64,000 bases of DNA from contig CM045735.1 in assembly GCA_024760905.1 (NCBI GenBank), forward strand, positions 24,358,249-24,422,248, given 5' to 3'. Under the pieces are notes generated by a model. The model was not told the origin of the DNA. It ran no database searches and saw only the letters and a list, made by a program, of their open reading frames with translations. Below, in pieces: positions 11,596 to 20,740 of the stretch; position 1 is the stretch's first letter, and each line of letters opens with the position of its first letter. The position numbers and the translations under genes were made by a program. This stretch comes from Plotosus lineatus. Taxonomy: Eukaryota; Chordata; Actinopteri; Siluriformes; Plotosidae.

Positions 11596-11739
11596 AGTGG
11601 TATCTCACCTTACGAAAGACCCAACAAATGAAAAATCCAAGTTGCGAAAGGCATTTACTTAAAATTTCTGTCTCTGGATATGAAAAAAATTCATGTTACA
11701 AAATGCGCCATCTCAAAAATTCAAACAATGCGCCAGTTG

Positions 11740-12052
11740 CTCTCCCATTGGCTATCTGCCAACACCCCACCCCGCTGACCTCCCATTGGCTTGGAGGGAG
11801 CTATATCTCCATAATACCCATGATGCTTTTCATGTGCCTTTGACCCATTGTACGTCACGGAGATGCAGCTCCCTCCCATTGGCTATTACAGAGCTGCATC
11901 TCCATAATACCCATGATGCTTTTCGTGTGTCTTCGACCCATTGTTTGTCACGGAGATGCAGCTCCTTCCCATTGGCTATTATGGAGCTGAATCTCCATAA
12001 TACCCATGATGCTTTTCGTGTGCCTTCAACCCATTGTTCGTCACGAAGTTCT
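11740..12052 (+). repeat. Tandem array, about 92-bp unit, with CCAAT boxes
   Basis: At least three imperfect units, each running CACGGAGATGCAGCTCC, CCATTGGCTATT, GAGCTGCATCTCCATAATAC, CCATGATGCTTTTC and ACCCATTG. Each unit contains an inverted CCAAT (ATTGG) and a GGAGATGCAGCTCC / GGAGCTGCATCTCC-type hairpin. Related single units occur at 52070-52130 and 62940-63025. Confidence 0.8.
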
Positions 12053-12177
12053 AAAGGACAGAGTTACTGTTGTTTCGTGAGTTTTTCGAGTGTGCTCATT
12101 GCAACTTTATTTTTTGGCTCAGGCTTTTAATCTTGCATAAACATTTGTAAGATTACAACTCTGCTAAGAAGACATGG

Positions 12178-12307
12178 TCAACACACGCGTGTACACGCGC
12201 ACGCACACGCGCACGCACACACGCGCACACACACACGCGCACGCACGCACACACACGCACACGCGCACGCACACACGCACGCACGCAGGCACGCACGCAC
12301 ACACGTG
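12178..12307. repeat. Alternating purine-pyrimidine (CA/CG) tract, about 130 bp
   Basis: Almost unbroken ACGCACACGCGC-type sequence, ending ACACACGTG. Mixed CA/CG dinucleotides of this length favour left-handed Z-DNA. The Cys/Val/Arg-rich reading frames over it are artefacts. Confidence 0.9.
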
Positions 12308-12624
12308 ATTCCCAGTGAAAGTGATTCTCGGTGCAAGTGAAAAGAAGAAGCGGGCTCGTAGCATGCGGTTGAGCGATATTGCAAAGGAATATGTCAGAAA
12401 CCCGTCTACCATCGGTACAATATTGAAGCAAAAGAATGCCTTAAAAGGTATACTTTCATAATCTTAAAGAGTTAAGGGGGTACTACTGGGGGCCTTGGAA
12501 CAAATCATGCCTTTTACATGTAAAATGCTACTCAACTTACGGAAAAAAAAAAAAAAAAAAATCAGGTTACGAGACCACTTCTGGAACAGATTAATTTCGT
12601 AAGGTGAGGTATGACTGTATTTGT

Positions 12625-12980
12625 GAGGGCAGTGGTGGTCTAGTGGTATAGGGCGCTGGATCGCTGATCGAAAGGTTGGGGTTCGAGTCCCACTCTCCAC
12701 AAGGTTGTCACGGTCCTCCCCCAGTGCAGCTAACTGGGTTATCAAAGGTAGGCCATGTCTCTCACTGTCTATGGTGAGAGGCATGTAAAACAACCATTGC
12801 TGACTTTCGTAAAGAGTAGGCTGCAAAGTCGTCAGTGTGTTTCTGTCCCTTGCTAAAAAGGGTTGTGACAGGAAGGGCATCCGACGTAAAAACCTCTGCC
12901 AAATCAAATGAGCGAATCAGGTGATTCGCTGTGGTGACTCCCGAGTAAAAGAGAAAAAGCCGAAAGGAAGACAGACAGAC
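12625..12980 (+). mobile_element. Full-length tRNA-derived SINE, RTE-type tail (family S1)
   Basis: The head has an A box TGGTCTAGTGG (12636-12646) and a B box GGTTCGAGTCC (12680-12690), i.e. an internal RNA polymerase III promoter. The body and tail follow, ending GTGGTGACTCCCGAGTAAAA, AAGCCGAAAGGAAG and (ACAG)n. An 18-bp target duplication, AGGTATGACTGTATTTGT, is perfect at 12607-12624 and 12981-12998. This is the best reference copy of the family in the window and, by its duplication, a fairly young one. Confidence 0.93.
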
Positions 12981-12989
12981 AGGTATGAC

Positions 12990-13215
12990 TGTATTTGTAT
13001 AGCGCTTTTTACAATCGACACTGTCGCAAAGCAGCTTCACATAGTCAAAGTAGAACGTTACAAAGTATAAAGGAGTTTCAACATTTTCTCCAACCCCGAC
13101 ACATCCCTAATAAGCAAGTAGGGGGAAAACTCCCTCAGTTCATGCAAGGAAGAAACCTTGAGAGGAACCAGGCACAATAAGGAAACCCATTCTCATTTGG
13201 GTGAAACCATAAACG
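12990..13215 (+). repeat. Dispersed fish repeat (GCAAAGCAGCTTCACA type)
   Basis: TATAGCGCTTTTTACAATCG, GCAAAGCAGCTTCACATAG and GAAGAAACCTTGAGAGGAAC follow each other as in a repeat I recall as widespread in otophysan fish. It is noncoding and was the target of the SINE insertion at 12625. Confidence 0.5.
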
Positions 13216-13576
13216 TACAAACCATACAAGAGAAACTTCATTACAATCCAAAATAAAGTCCGGTTAGTTATACCACAATGTGTAAGTGTGTAATGATTGT
13301 AGGGAAAGTTTATATCACCAGCAGAGACAAGAAAAGCCCTTTGGCCTGTTACCCAGCTGAGTACTAATTAAATTGGAGCATTATATGCTAATACAAACAA
13401 GATAAAAACAATCTCATTTGTTTAAGTGGCCTTCCTTTAGCAAATTGTTTGAAAATGTTTTGGGTAAGTATCTACCAAATCCAGTGTCAGTTTTTTTATT
13501 CTTCTTTTTAACTGTTTTTAATGTCTTTTTTTTATTTTTAAACTGTTTTCAAATTCATGCAATGCACTCATCTCAC

Positions 13577-13771
13577 CATGGTGCAGGCCATTCTTTTGGT
13601 ACATGTTGCTGGGAAGGGTGTCTCTATCCCACTCAGAAGGCTTTAGCATACGCTCTTGCTTCGATGGGGTGAGCTGCTCGCTGTATTCCCAGAAGTATCT
13701 GCGCTTGCCCCTCTTTCTGGAAATTCCAGCTGTCAGACCTTTAACATCTTCTACCATGTCGGGGTCACATC
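13577..13771 (-). CDS. crebrf: crebrf coding exon 4 (conserved central block)
   Basis: 195-bp exon, phase 1 to phase 1, acceptor TCGAGCAG, donor GTGAGATG. It encodes CDPDMVEDVKGLTAGISRKR, then GKRRYFWEYSEQLTPSKQER, MLKPSEWDRDTLPSNMYQ and KNGLHHG. This is the most conserved part of CREBRF. The Arg in EWDRDTL (codon at 13623-13625) aligns with human Arg457, the site of the known Arg457Gln metabolic variant (alignment from memory). No frameshift is present. Confidence 0.95.
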
Positions 13772-14152
13772 CTGCTCGAAAGAGAGGATAGCGTTCCAAT
13801 TCACAGAAAAAAATAATAAAATAAATAAATAAATAAAACAAAAAAACAAATGACAAAAGAAAGGTTGTATAAAGATATAAACCACTGCATTCTTAATGGC
13901 AGCCTAAATGAAACAAAAAACTCTTGACATGGTTATCTTTGTGTCGCATCAATAAGGGTTCCAAATATTCCACAATAGGCCTAACTCGAGCTTTGAATTA
14001 CCTAATTCTGAACTGCATAAACAGACACTGCTTTTTAAAAAAGTAATCAAATTAACAACTACACATTTAAACCGCAAATACATTTATAATTCATAAGTCG
14101 TTGGTAATGAGATACTCAACTATATGCTGTTCAACTATATGCTGGCTTTTAC
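13772..14152 (-). other. crebrf: crebrf intron
   Basis: 381-bp intron between coding exons 3 and 4. It has an AAAT-rich run at 13806-13850 and is otherwise featureless. Confidence 0.8.
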
Positions 14153-15371
14153 CTGGCTCAGAGAATGCATCGCTGATGTCGTCATCTTTGTCTCCCTCAT
14201 AGTCATCATCCTCTTCCTCCTCCTCTTCTTCATTTTCTGAAAGTTCGTGCTCACTGCCAAATCCTTCATCATGATCTTCATCATCCAAGTCAACCCCCTC
14301 TACTTCCTCCTCTTCCTCTTCCTCTTCACCCTCCTCCTCCTCTTCTTCTTCTTCTTCTTCTTCCTCGTCTTCCTCCCTGTCAATGGAAGTTTTCTCTGCA
14401 AGCCTGGCCCTGGTCAAAAACAGTGAGTAGTTGTGCTCCTCCTCTTTCTTTTTCTCAGCTGCAGCAATTGCATCGGCTCCAAGGCCACTCACAGTGAGCA
14501 AAGTTTCACTGCTTCCGGCCAGAGGGAAATTAACTTTCGGCAGCTTTCCTCTTGACAACCCTACCTCTAGAGTAGAGTCACATGAAGCTTCTCGTTTACA
14601 GATTTCTACTCTTTTCTCACAAACTAGTGGAATCAGAGAAGGTGGAGAATCAATAGTGGCTGGTTGTACATTACTGATCAAAGAAGCACTAGATTCATGC
14701 TCTTTGATAAGATGTGAGCTGGCAGACACACTTATCTGCTGAGCACAACTCTCTGGAAAAGACTTGCGTGGTACACTAATGCGAACCTTGGCCTTGCGTA
14801 CATAATCTGTGCTCTCTGGTTGTGGAGATGAAACTCTGCTAGGTCCTTGCATTTGAGCTTTTGCCATCGTCTCAGTGCTTGAGGGCACTGGTCGTGTGGC
14901 CTTTTGGGAACCTTCAGCGTAGTCTGGCAGACTGTGGTTTGAGGAGGTGCCCATAACGGAAGAGGTGCTTCTGCCCATCTTCTTGCCTAAAATTGGTGAA
15001 AGAAAAGTAGTCTGCTTTTGACCTCCCGATGAATCTGGAAGGTACAAGTTGTCACACACAGGCTGAGAGTCCTCACTGTTAAGTTGGGCCAAGGTCGGTG
15101 TTCGGCCTATAACTTCTTCATTTTGGTACGGGCTAGAGAAATCATCCAAACCCAAGAAGTCAACCTCTTTAGTGCCCCAGATATCACAGCTAGTGAGACG
15201 AGTGTACTTAGTCAAGTCTTCCCAATATGTGTCCCATTGTTCAAAGTTGGAACTGTAGGTCAGGTCATTGTCTATTAGTTCTGGGAGATTTTCCATGGTG
15301 TCAAACTCTTTGCTGTCCTCAACTTCAAACACATCTCTTCCAGGGCTCTGGCGACAAGTCATATCTCTATC
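14153..15371 (-). CDS. crebrf: crebrf coding exon 3 (main exon, acidic tract)
   Basis: 1219-bp exon, acceptor ATTACAG, donor GTAAAAG after SEPG. It encodes about 406 residues. Near the N-terminal end, QWDTYWEDLTKYTRLTSCDI, WGTKEVDFLGLDDFSSPYQ and TPTLAQLNSEDSQPV match vertebrate CREBRF almost exactly. The middle (about residues 70-300 of the exon) is Ser/Pro-rich and diverged, with DYVRKAKVRISVPRK retained. The C-terminal part has KKKEEEHNYSLF, then a long acidic tract (largely Glu, about 50 residues) and DEDHDEGFGSEHELSENEEE, ending DDDISDAFSEPG. A TCC/TTC repeat at 14210-14375 encodes the Glu run, which is longer than I recall in human. The frame is intact. Confidence 0.96.
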
Positions 15372-15450
15372 CTGTAATAGAGATTCAATGTCAACAAGAA
15401 AAAACTAAGTAAAATGTCCAAAGTGATTCTAAATCTCTGAACAATCTCAC

Positions 15451-15576
15451 CAGTTCATAAATGAAGTCTGGGTCAGAGCTGCTGGCTAACAGGTCAGTGC
15501 TGGTCAGTGCCTGGTCAGCAAAAGTGTAGTTTTGAAAGGCATCCCCAAAGGGAGGATCCATTCCACTGACACTAGG
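15451..15576 (-). CDS. crebrf: crebrf coding exon 2
   Basis: 126-bp exon, phase 0 at both ends, acceptor TCTCACAG, donor GTGAGATT. It encodes 42 residues: PSVSGMDPPFGDAFQNYTFA, DQALTSTDLLASSSDPDFI, YEL. This aligns with the human N-terminus after Met-Pro-Gln. Confidence 0.95.
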
Positions 15577-15751
15577 CTGTGAGACAAATGGAAACAGATA
15601 CTACTGAATCAATTCAAGGGAACAAAGCGGTTGATACTGGTCTCTATGTATGTAGACATCTTGAATATAGCTTTTATCAACCATTTCAATCATACAAATG
15701 ATTTGCACACTGTTGACAAACTCTAAAGGTAATTATTGATAGTTATTTAAT

Positions 15752-16105
15752 GAGGGCGGTACAGTGGTGTGGCGGTTAGCACGTCTGCCTCACAGAAAAA
15801 TGGTCATGGGTTCAAGTCCTTGGCTCATTCAATTCTATACAGAGTTTGCATTTTCTCCCCTTGCTTGCATGTCTTTCCTCCAGGCACTCTGGTTTCCTTC
15901 ACAGTCCAAATTCATGCACATTAGGCTAATTTGCTGTCCAAAATTGCTTCTAGGTAAGTATGTGAATGTCAATGGTTGTGTGATTTGGCCCTGCAATGGT
16001 CTGGTGAGCTGATTATTATGTACTCTGTCTTCACCCAGGGTTGGTTAAGAGAGGCTCCAGCATTCCTGATACCCTAAAATGATTAAGCGGCTTGGCAAAT
16101 GAGTG
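15752..16105 (+). mobile_element. tRNA-derived SINE with L2-type tail (family S3)
   Basis: Head GGCGGTACAGTGGTGTGGCG with GGTTAGCACGTCTGCCTCAC and B box GGTTCAAGTCC; body GAGTTTGCATTTTCTCCC and CCTCCAGGCACTCTGGTTTC; L2-like tail with GGCTCCAGCATTCCTGATAC and GATTAAGCGGCTTGG before GAATGA. It inserted in the crebrf intron between coding exons 1 and 2. The head differs from families S1/S2. Confidence 0.82.
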
Positions 16106-16165
16106 AATGAAAAGTGTTGTATAACATTTCTGAACTAAGGTGACACATTACTCTATAACCCTTAC

Positions 16166-16290
16166 CTGAGGCATTGCCGAGAACAGATCCCAGGTTCCTT
16201 GGCGGAAACTTTTCTGCCACGTCTCTTCCCACAATTTCCTTGTTCTTATGTCAGGTTTAGGCAGAAAATCAACTTGATCACCAAGCCTTT
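16166..16290 (-). CDS. crebrf: crebrf start exon (Met-Pro-Gln plus 5' UTR)
   Basis: The start codon ATG is at 16172-16174, followed by CCT CAG and a donor GTAAGG (16165-16160). Human CREBRF also begins Met-Pro-Gln, so the exon carries only nine coding bases. The upstream part is 5' UTR; the acceptor GTCATTACAG suggests the exon begins at 16290. The start is chosen by this match and by the phase-0 junction to the next exon. Confidence 0.9.
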
Positions 16291-18298
16291 CTGTAATGAC
16301 AATGCCTTAGCCACGCATGCGAGTATAGCAGGGTTTTTCTTCTTTGTTCTCTGTAGGTAAGGAACATGTAAAAAGTATTAACTAATGATAATGGTAGCTA
16401 CTTGAAATAACACAAAAATGCACATTATCTGCAAGTGTGATACACTTCTGTAGGTTAGTGAGTCAGTCTGCGCAGCACTGTAAACAAGTTGTTCATAAAT
16501 AAAGTGCCACTTACAAACTGCAGCACACAAACAGTAGCTGCAAGCGGCTGTCACAAGCGGCTGTTTGCTGAAATTAGACCAAACACCAGGAGCATCAACT
16601 AACAGACCTCTGTTCTTTCATGCAGCACAAAACAAACAGCAAGAGGAGACAGGAAGAAAATGAATTTCTTTGTGCACTAAAATTCATGTCTAGCCATGGT
16701 CAAATGTGTTACAGAGGCCTTCTGAAAAATGCAATTCAGTTCCATGGAAGAGAGGATAGCCACCGTGAAGCCAAATCGGAGGAAGGCAAGAGAGTAAAAA
16801 CGACAAGGCTATTTTTAAACAACCTCTGCAGCACCCTTTCACCACTGAATACAGATAGTCACAAACAGAGGAACCAAAACAGCCTGACGCCTTTTGCATA
16901 ACAAATTACATGAAATATGTGTGAGCATGCCAGAGCTCAACTGGCCAGCTGCAAGATGGAGCAAAACAGCCTTCTTCGTTTTTCTAGATGACATCACTTC
17001 CTCCTGGAATAGTGAACAAGTCAAACGAGCGTCTTATCACCCTTCACTTTCAAAAAACCAAACAGCCTGTACATGAACCACAGAAGAAGACAGAGTGGAA
17101 ATTTTTAAAAAGCAATTTCCTTTAGTGCTCAGCTGCACTCTCATTTTATCAGCATACGAACAGGAATATTTACATTCAAAATGTTTCATAACACTACTGT
17201 CACATTCCTGACATTCTGTGCTATCCAGGAAAACCAAAATGAGAAAGGAGGTTGTTGTAAGTTTTTCAATACAATTCACATATTCATTTATTATGATGAC
17301 TCATATTCATAGTTGCAGCTAGGAAGAAATGCAAGACATCTCTTCAAGAGATCTGAAAGCAATTTGCATGTAAAAAGTTGCTTTTGATTTGATTTAGAGG
17401 ATGAGGTTTAGGAGGTTAGACTTAAGCAATGGTCAAGCATACAGTATTTTCAGTGTGTTATCTAAAATCACAACACATTTTACTTGACTGTGTAATAATA
17501 TGCAGAGTTTGAAGGAATTCTATAATGAATCCCGATTAGAAGTAAGGCACCTCAATTTATCCTGGAGCAAAAGGTCACAGATTACAGGCAACTTGATACC
17601 AGCTGCAGAAATGATTGTGCTGCAAAGAACACCCAGACTGGCAATGGAAATGCTGAATAAAGAGAAAGAAAGCCGTTGTCATTTCTTATAGAAGATATCA
17701 GATTAGACACTTAGATCTATAATGGTAAAAGCAGGACAGTAGTGAAGAGGTGCACTAGTCTTTTCTAAAACTAGCAAGCAGCTGAATTGGGCAACGTATA
17801 CAATAGTTTCTACAACATTCGCTTTATACAGCACTTAGCTTTAGTCCATTAATTTGACTGCTTGAGCAGCATTCTAACAGTGCCAATACAGCATTGGAAT
17901 CTTTCACTATGTGGATCACTTCACTCATCTGTTTTCACGATGCTAAATTCCAGTCCCGTCATTGAAATGGTTCCGGTGGTGTAGACATGTTAAATGGTCT
18001 GGCAAGCAATACTTTTTAGCAATATAACTTTTAGTTTAAAAGAAAATGAAACCATCATGTTCATCTATGCACATGAAAATTGGTTTTACCATGAAAGTTG
18101 CACGTGATTCATAGGTATGCGATGGTAAATACCTAAGAACTACTTATTGCTAAACAATACAAATGTTTGGCTGATTTGCAGTTGGCAGATGCTCTATACA
18201 AACTAAGCATTAAAGTAACAAATCAAATATAAGCTAGTGAACGTCTGAATAAATTAAAAACAGACAAATTTGCACATACTACAAGCTGATGTTCTCAT
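16291..18298 (-). other. crebrf: crebrf 5' intron, mostly unique
   Basis: No recognisable repeat or exon. The first intron is long (about 9.8 kb if the 5' exon is at 26.1 kb) and may hold regulatory sequence, but no motif stands out by eye. Confidence 0.5.
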
Positions 18299-18425
18299 GC
18301 AGTGGCAGTGGTTGGCTTAGAGGTTAAGGCAATGGGATACTGATCTGAAGGTCAGCAGTTGAATTCCACTATCATTACTGTTGGGCCCTTGAGCAAGGCC
18401 CTTAACCCTCTCAGAACCAAATTAA
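18299..18425 (+). mobile_element. tRNA-derived SINE, catfish/otophysan type (family S4)
   Basis: CAGTGGTTGGCTTAGAGGTT, AAGGCAATGGGATACTGATC and GGGCCCTTGAGCAAGGCCC form the typical order of a short tRNA-like SINE that I recall as common in catfishes and relatives. It has a degenerate B box (CAGTTGAATTCC) and no long tail. Confidence 0.7.
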
Positions 18426-19108
18426 TAATAACTGTAGGAAAAATCTGATATTTGAGGAAAATTATCCCATGTGAAGGTTATTCACGAATTTATTGAACTT
18501 TGTTGTTTTGCCATTATTTTGCCTCATACAGACTGAAGAATCTACGCCCTTTGCTCCTGACTTTGAACACTCAAAAAGTGAAACAGCAGTCTTTTCAAAC
18601 AGGCTATTGCAAACTATCAGATGGATTTAATCAAACTGCAACTTTAAAATGAAAGTAAAACCACTTGATAATGAAAACATACATGTGCAACAAGAGAGTT
18701 GGAAGACTTGACTTTCATTTCACTTTAAATTCTGAAAGCTTTCCAGCTGAATACAAAAAGAACCAAATATTTTATTAGAAACTCCTTTAACAGAGACATA
18801 CAAATCCCTATAAAATAATTCGCCAGCTTGTCAGTGAGTTATAAATTTATCCTGGCTTCTTCAAGACCTACTTCATCTAGCTGACCAAAATAAACCGCAT
18901 ATGTCCATATTACATCCAAAATGTCACTCACTTGATAACACTTTTTTTATTTATATTTGCACAAAACAGTGGTACACTCTGGTTCATGCCTGTGGCAAAT
19001 CAAAGCCCTGCCAATATTTAGCATAAATGCACTCTTGTTTAATATTGCTTCAATCAACTCTCCATGATTCTTCCCTACCACAGCAACCAGCAACATTTAC
19101 TCAAAATG
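18426..19108 (-). other. crebrf 5' intron, nothing distinct
   Basis: AT-rich intronic sequence with no repeat or exon that I can support. Confidence 0.5.
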
Positions 19109-19460
19109 TATTATATAACAGGAGGCAAGTCGCATTGTGGTTAGCACTATCACCTCACAACAAGAAGGCCATGGGTTCCAGCTGTTTCTATGTGGAGTGT
19201 ACACATTTTCTCTGAGCTTGTGCAGGTTTCTTCCAGGTACTACACAGTTTCCTCCCACCGTCCAAAGTAATACATGTAAGGCGAACTGGATATTCTTGAT
19301 TGCTCCTAGGTGTACGTTTGAATGATTGTGAGGTTTTGTAATGTGATGACCTGCTAAATTGCTTAAGGATGCACCAGACCTTTGCCAAGAGCCAGCTGGG
19401 ATGTGCTCACTCCTCCCTGACACCCTAATAAAGAATACGCTTTCTAGAAAATGAAATGAA
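19109..19460 (+). mobile_element. Old S3-type SINE with L2-type tail
   Basis: Degenerate copy: GGTTAGCACTATCACCTCAC, AGAAGGCCATGGGTTCC, TTTCCTCCCACCGTCCAAAG and AGAGCCAGCTGGGATGTGC are in S3 order. The tail ends at GAAAATGAAATGAA. Confidence 0.7.
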
Positions 19461-19834
19461 AAACCTATTATATACCCAAACCTGACAATCTTTCCACATT
19501 TTGTTTGAGAAATCTGCCATTTAGCATCAGTGTACACTGCAGTAAGTGTACCAGCTGTTCCCTCTCCAATAAAACAGGAGCTAATCAACAAGTAAATCTG
19601 GAATGTTTCAGATAGGTGTTTTGAGTTCCCCGGTATTAATAATATTAATGCCTAAAAGCTCAGTCCTTTACCTCCAATGACTAATATGCTCTTAACTGAA
19701 CTTCTGCAGGAGCCCTCACTTTCCATCAAGGGATAAGGAGAATGTTTGGAGTTCATAGATGTGAAATAAAATCTATCAGTACATGTTTGACTTATGAGTT
19801 CAACATTTTTATAAGGTTTCACAGAAGAAAGTGA

Positions 19835-20095
19835 AACCTAACTAGGGTTGTGGGGAGGTTGGCACCACTATCCGCCAACTCTGGCAGAGAGCGGAATACA
19901 TCCTGGAGAGCTCGCCAGGGCATTGCAGGGCCAACATTCACACACCATTCATACACTTACACATTGAGGCAATTTGGAACAGACAATTAACCTACAATGT
20001 ATGATTTTGGATTATGGGGGGAAACCGGACTAACCAGAGGAAAACCTCTTCCGGTTCCGGTTCACTAACACCGGAGCTACCCGGCTGGGAGTCCC
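19835..20095 (-). repeat. L2-type SINE/LINE tail, inverted
   Basis: Read on the minus strand it ends with an L2-like tail (reverse of CTAACTAGGGTTGTGGGGAG and CCAACTCTGGCAGAGAGCG), preceded by an S3-like body (reverse of ATTCATACACTTACACATTG and GGAAACCGGACTAACCAGAG). It probably represents an S3 SINE without a readable head. Confidence 0.55.
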
Positions 20096-20244
20096 ACTTC
20101 TAAAAAGTTTTTCCAATAGAGAAAAATGCAAACTTTAACTGAAAATTTAGCAGCGTGATTGCTGAAGCTTCCAGGATCATGGGCGGAACGGTTTACGATG
20201 GATGAATCTATGTCAAAAGCACGGATAATGGCCATTTGACAGTG

Positions 20245-20740
20245 AATTCTCAGAGTCAAATTGTTTCTTTGTTCGTTTGTTTTTTTTCACTATGCTCGTC
20301 TATGACTGTGCGACCTTAATACAGCTATGAAAGCACAGTCCTTTTGGACATTTAGAACTGAGCACGCTTATCTTCCATCCTGAGCTAACATGCTACCGCA
20401 GCTCAATGCTTGCGCACCCCGGATAACAATAAACCCAGGTGGAGATGCGGCAGGCGAGGAGGGGGCTGAACGACAACTCCGGCGCTTGGCTAGCAGTGGA
20501 AGGTTAGCAATCCCGGTCATACTGCTTGAAAATGTTTAAATGCAAAACAAGATGGACCAGCTTCATGCTCGGATTGCAGCGCAGAGGGATCTACAGGACT
20601 GCTCCATGCTGTGTTTCTGTGAAACATGGCTGGTGGATAGTATACCCAACGAGGCGACTACACGGCCTTCAGAGAGGACCGGTGCGCAGCGGCTAGCAAC
20701 AAGCACCGCAGTGAAAGAACGGCGGATTCTCGTTAAATAA
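20245..20740 (+). pseudogene. LINE 5' UTR and endonuclease start, sense copy
   Basis: 20245-20520 matches the arms of the inverted repeat at 8.2-9.8 kb (CTCAGAGTCAAATTGTTTC, CACTATGCTCGTCTATGAC, CCGGCGCTTGG). It is followed in the sense direction by a coding start: MDQLHARIAAQRDLQDCSM, LCFCETWLVDSIPNEAT. It breaks off after about 66 codons. This copy shows that the inverted-repeat arms are the 5' leader of this LINE. Confidence 0.68.

Larger units (their letters stand above)
11596..12622. mobile_element. MITE-like element with TTACGAAATTAATC termini (family C), copy 1
   Basis: The ends read ACAGTGGTATCTCACCTTAC on the left and GTAAGGTGAGGTATGACTGT on the right, forming inverted repeats that continue inward (TTCGTAA, CCAGGTTACG-like). 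Related copies lie at about 32.9-34.16, 51.41-52.29 and 62.93-63.32 kb. The body carries a CCAAT-box tandem array and a long purine/pyrimidine alternating tract, described separately. No protein is encoded; the 145-codon frame at 11693-12130 comes from the tandem repeat. Confidence 0.7.

Noticed and set aside
11693..12130. 145-codon open frame with repeated HNTHDAF blocks
   Set aside because: It is produced by the 92-bp tandem array and has no family motif.
12153..12431. Cys/Val/Arg-rich open frames resembling a cysteine-rich protein
   Set aside because: They are translations of the CA/CG tract in three frames.
12636..12690. Possible tRNA gene (A and B boxes present)
   Set aside because: The boxes are part of a SINE head; the clover-leaf is not maintained and the sequence continues into the SINE body with target duplications outside.
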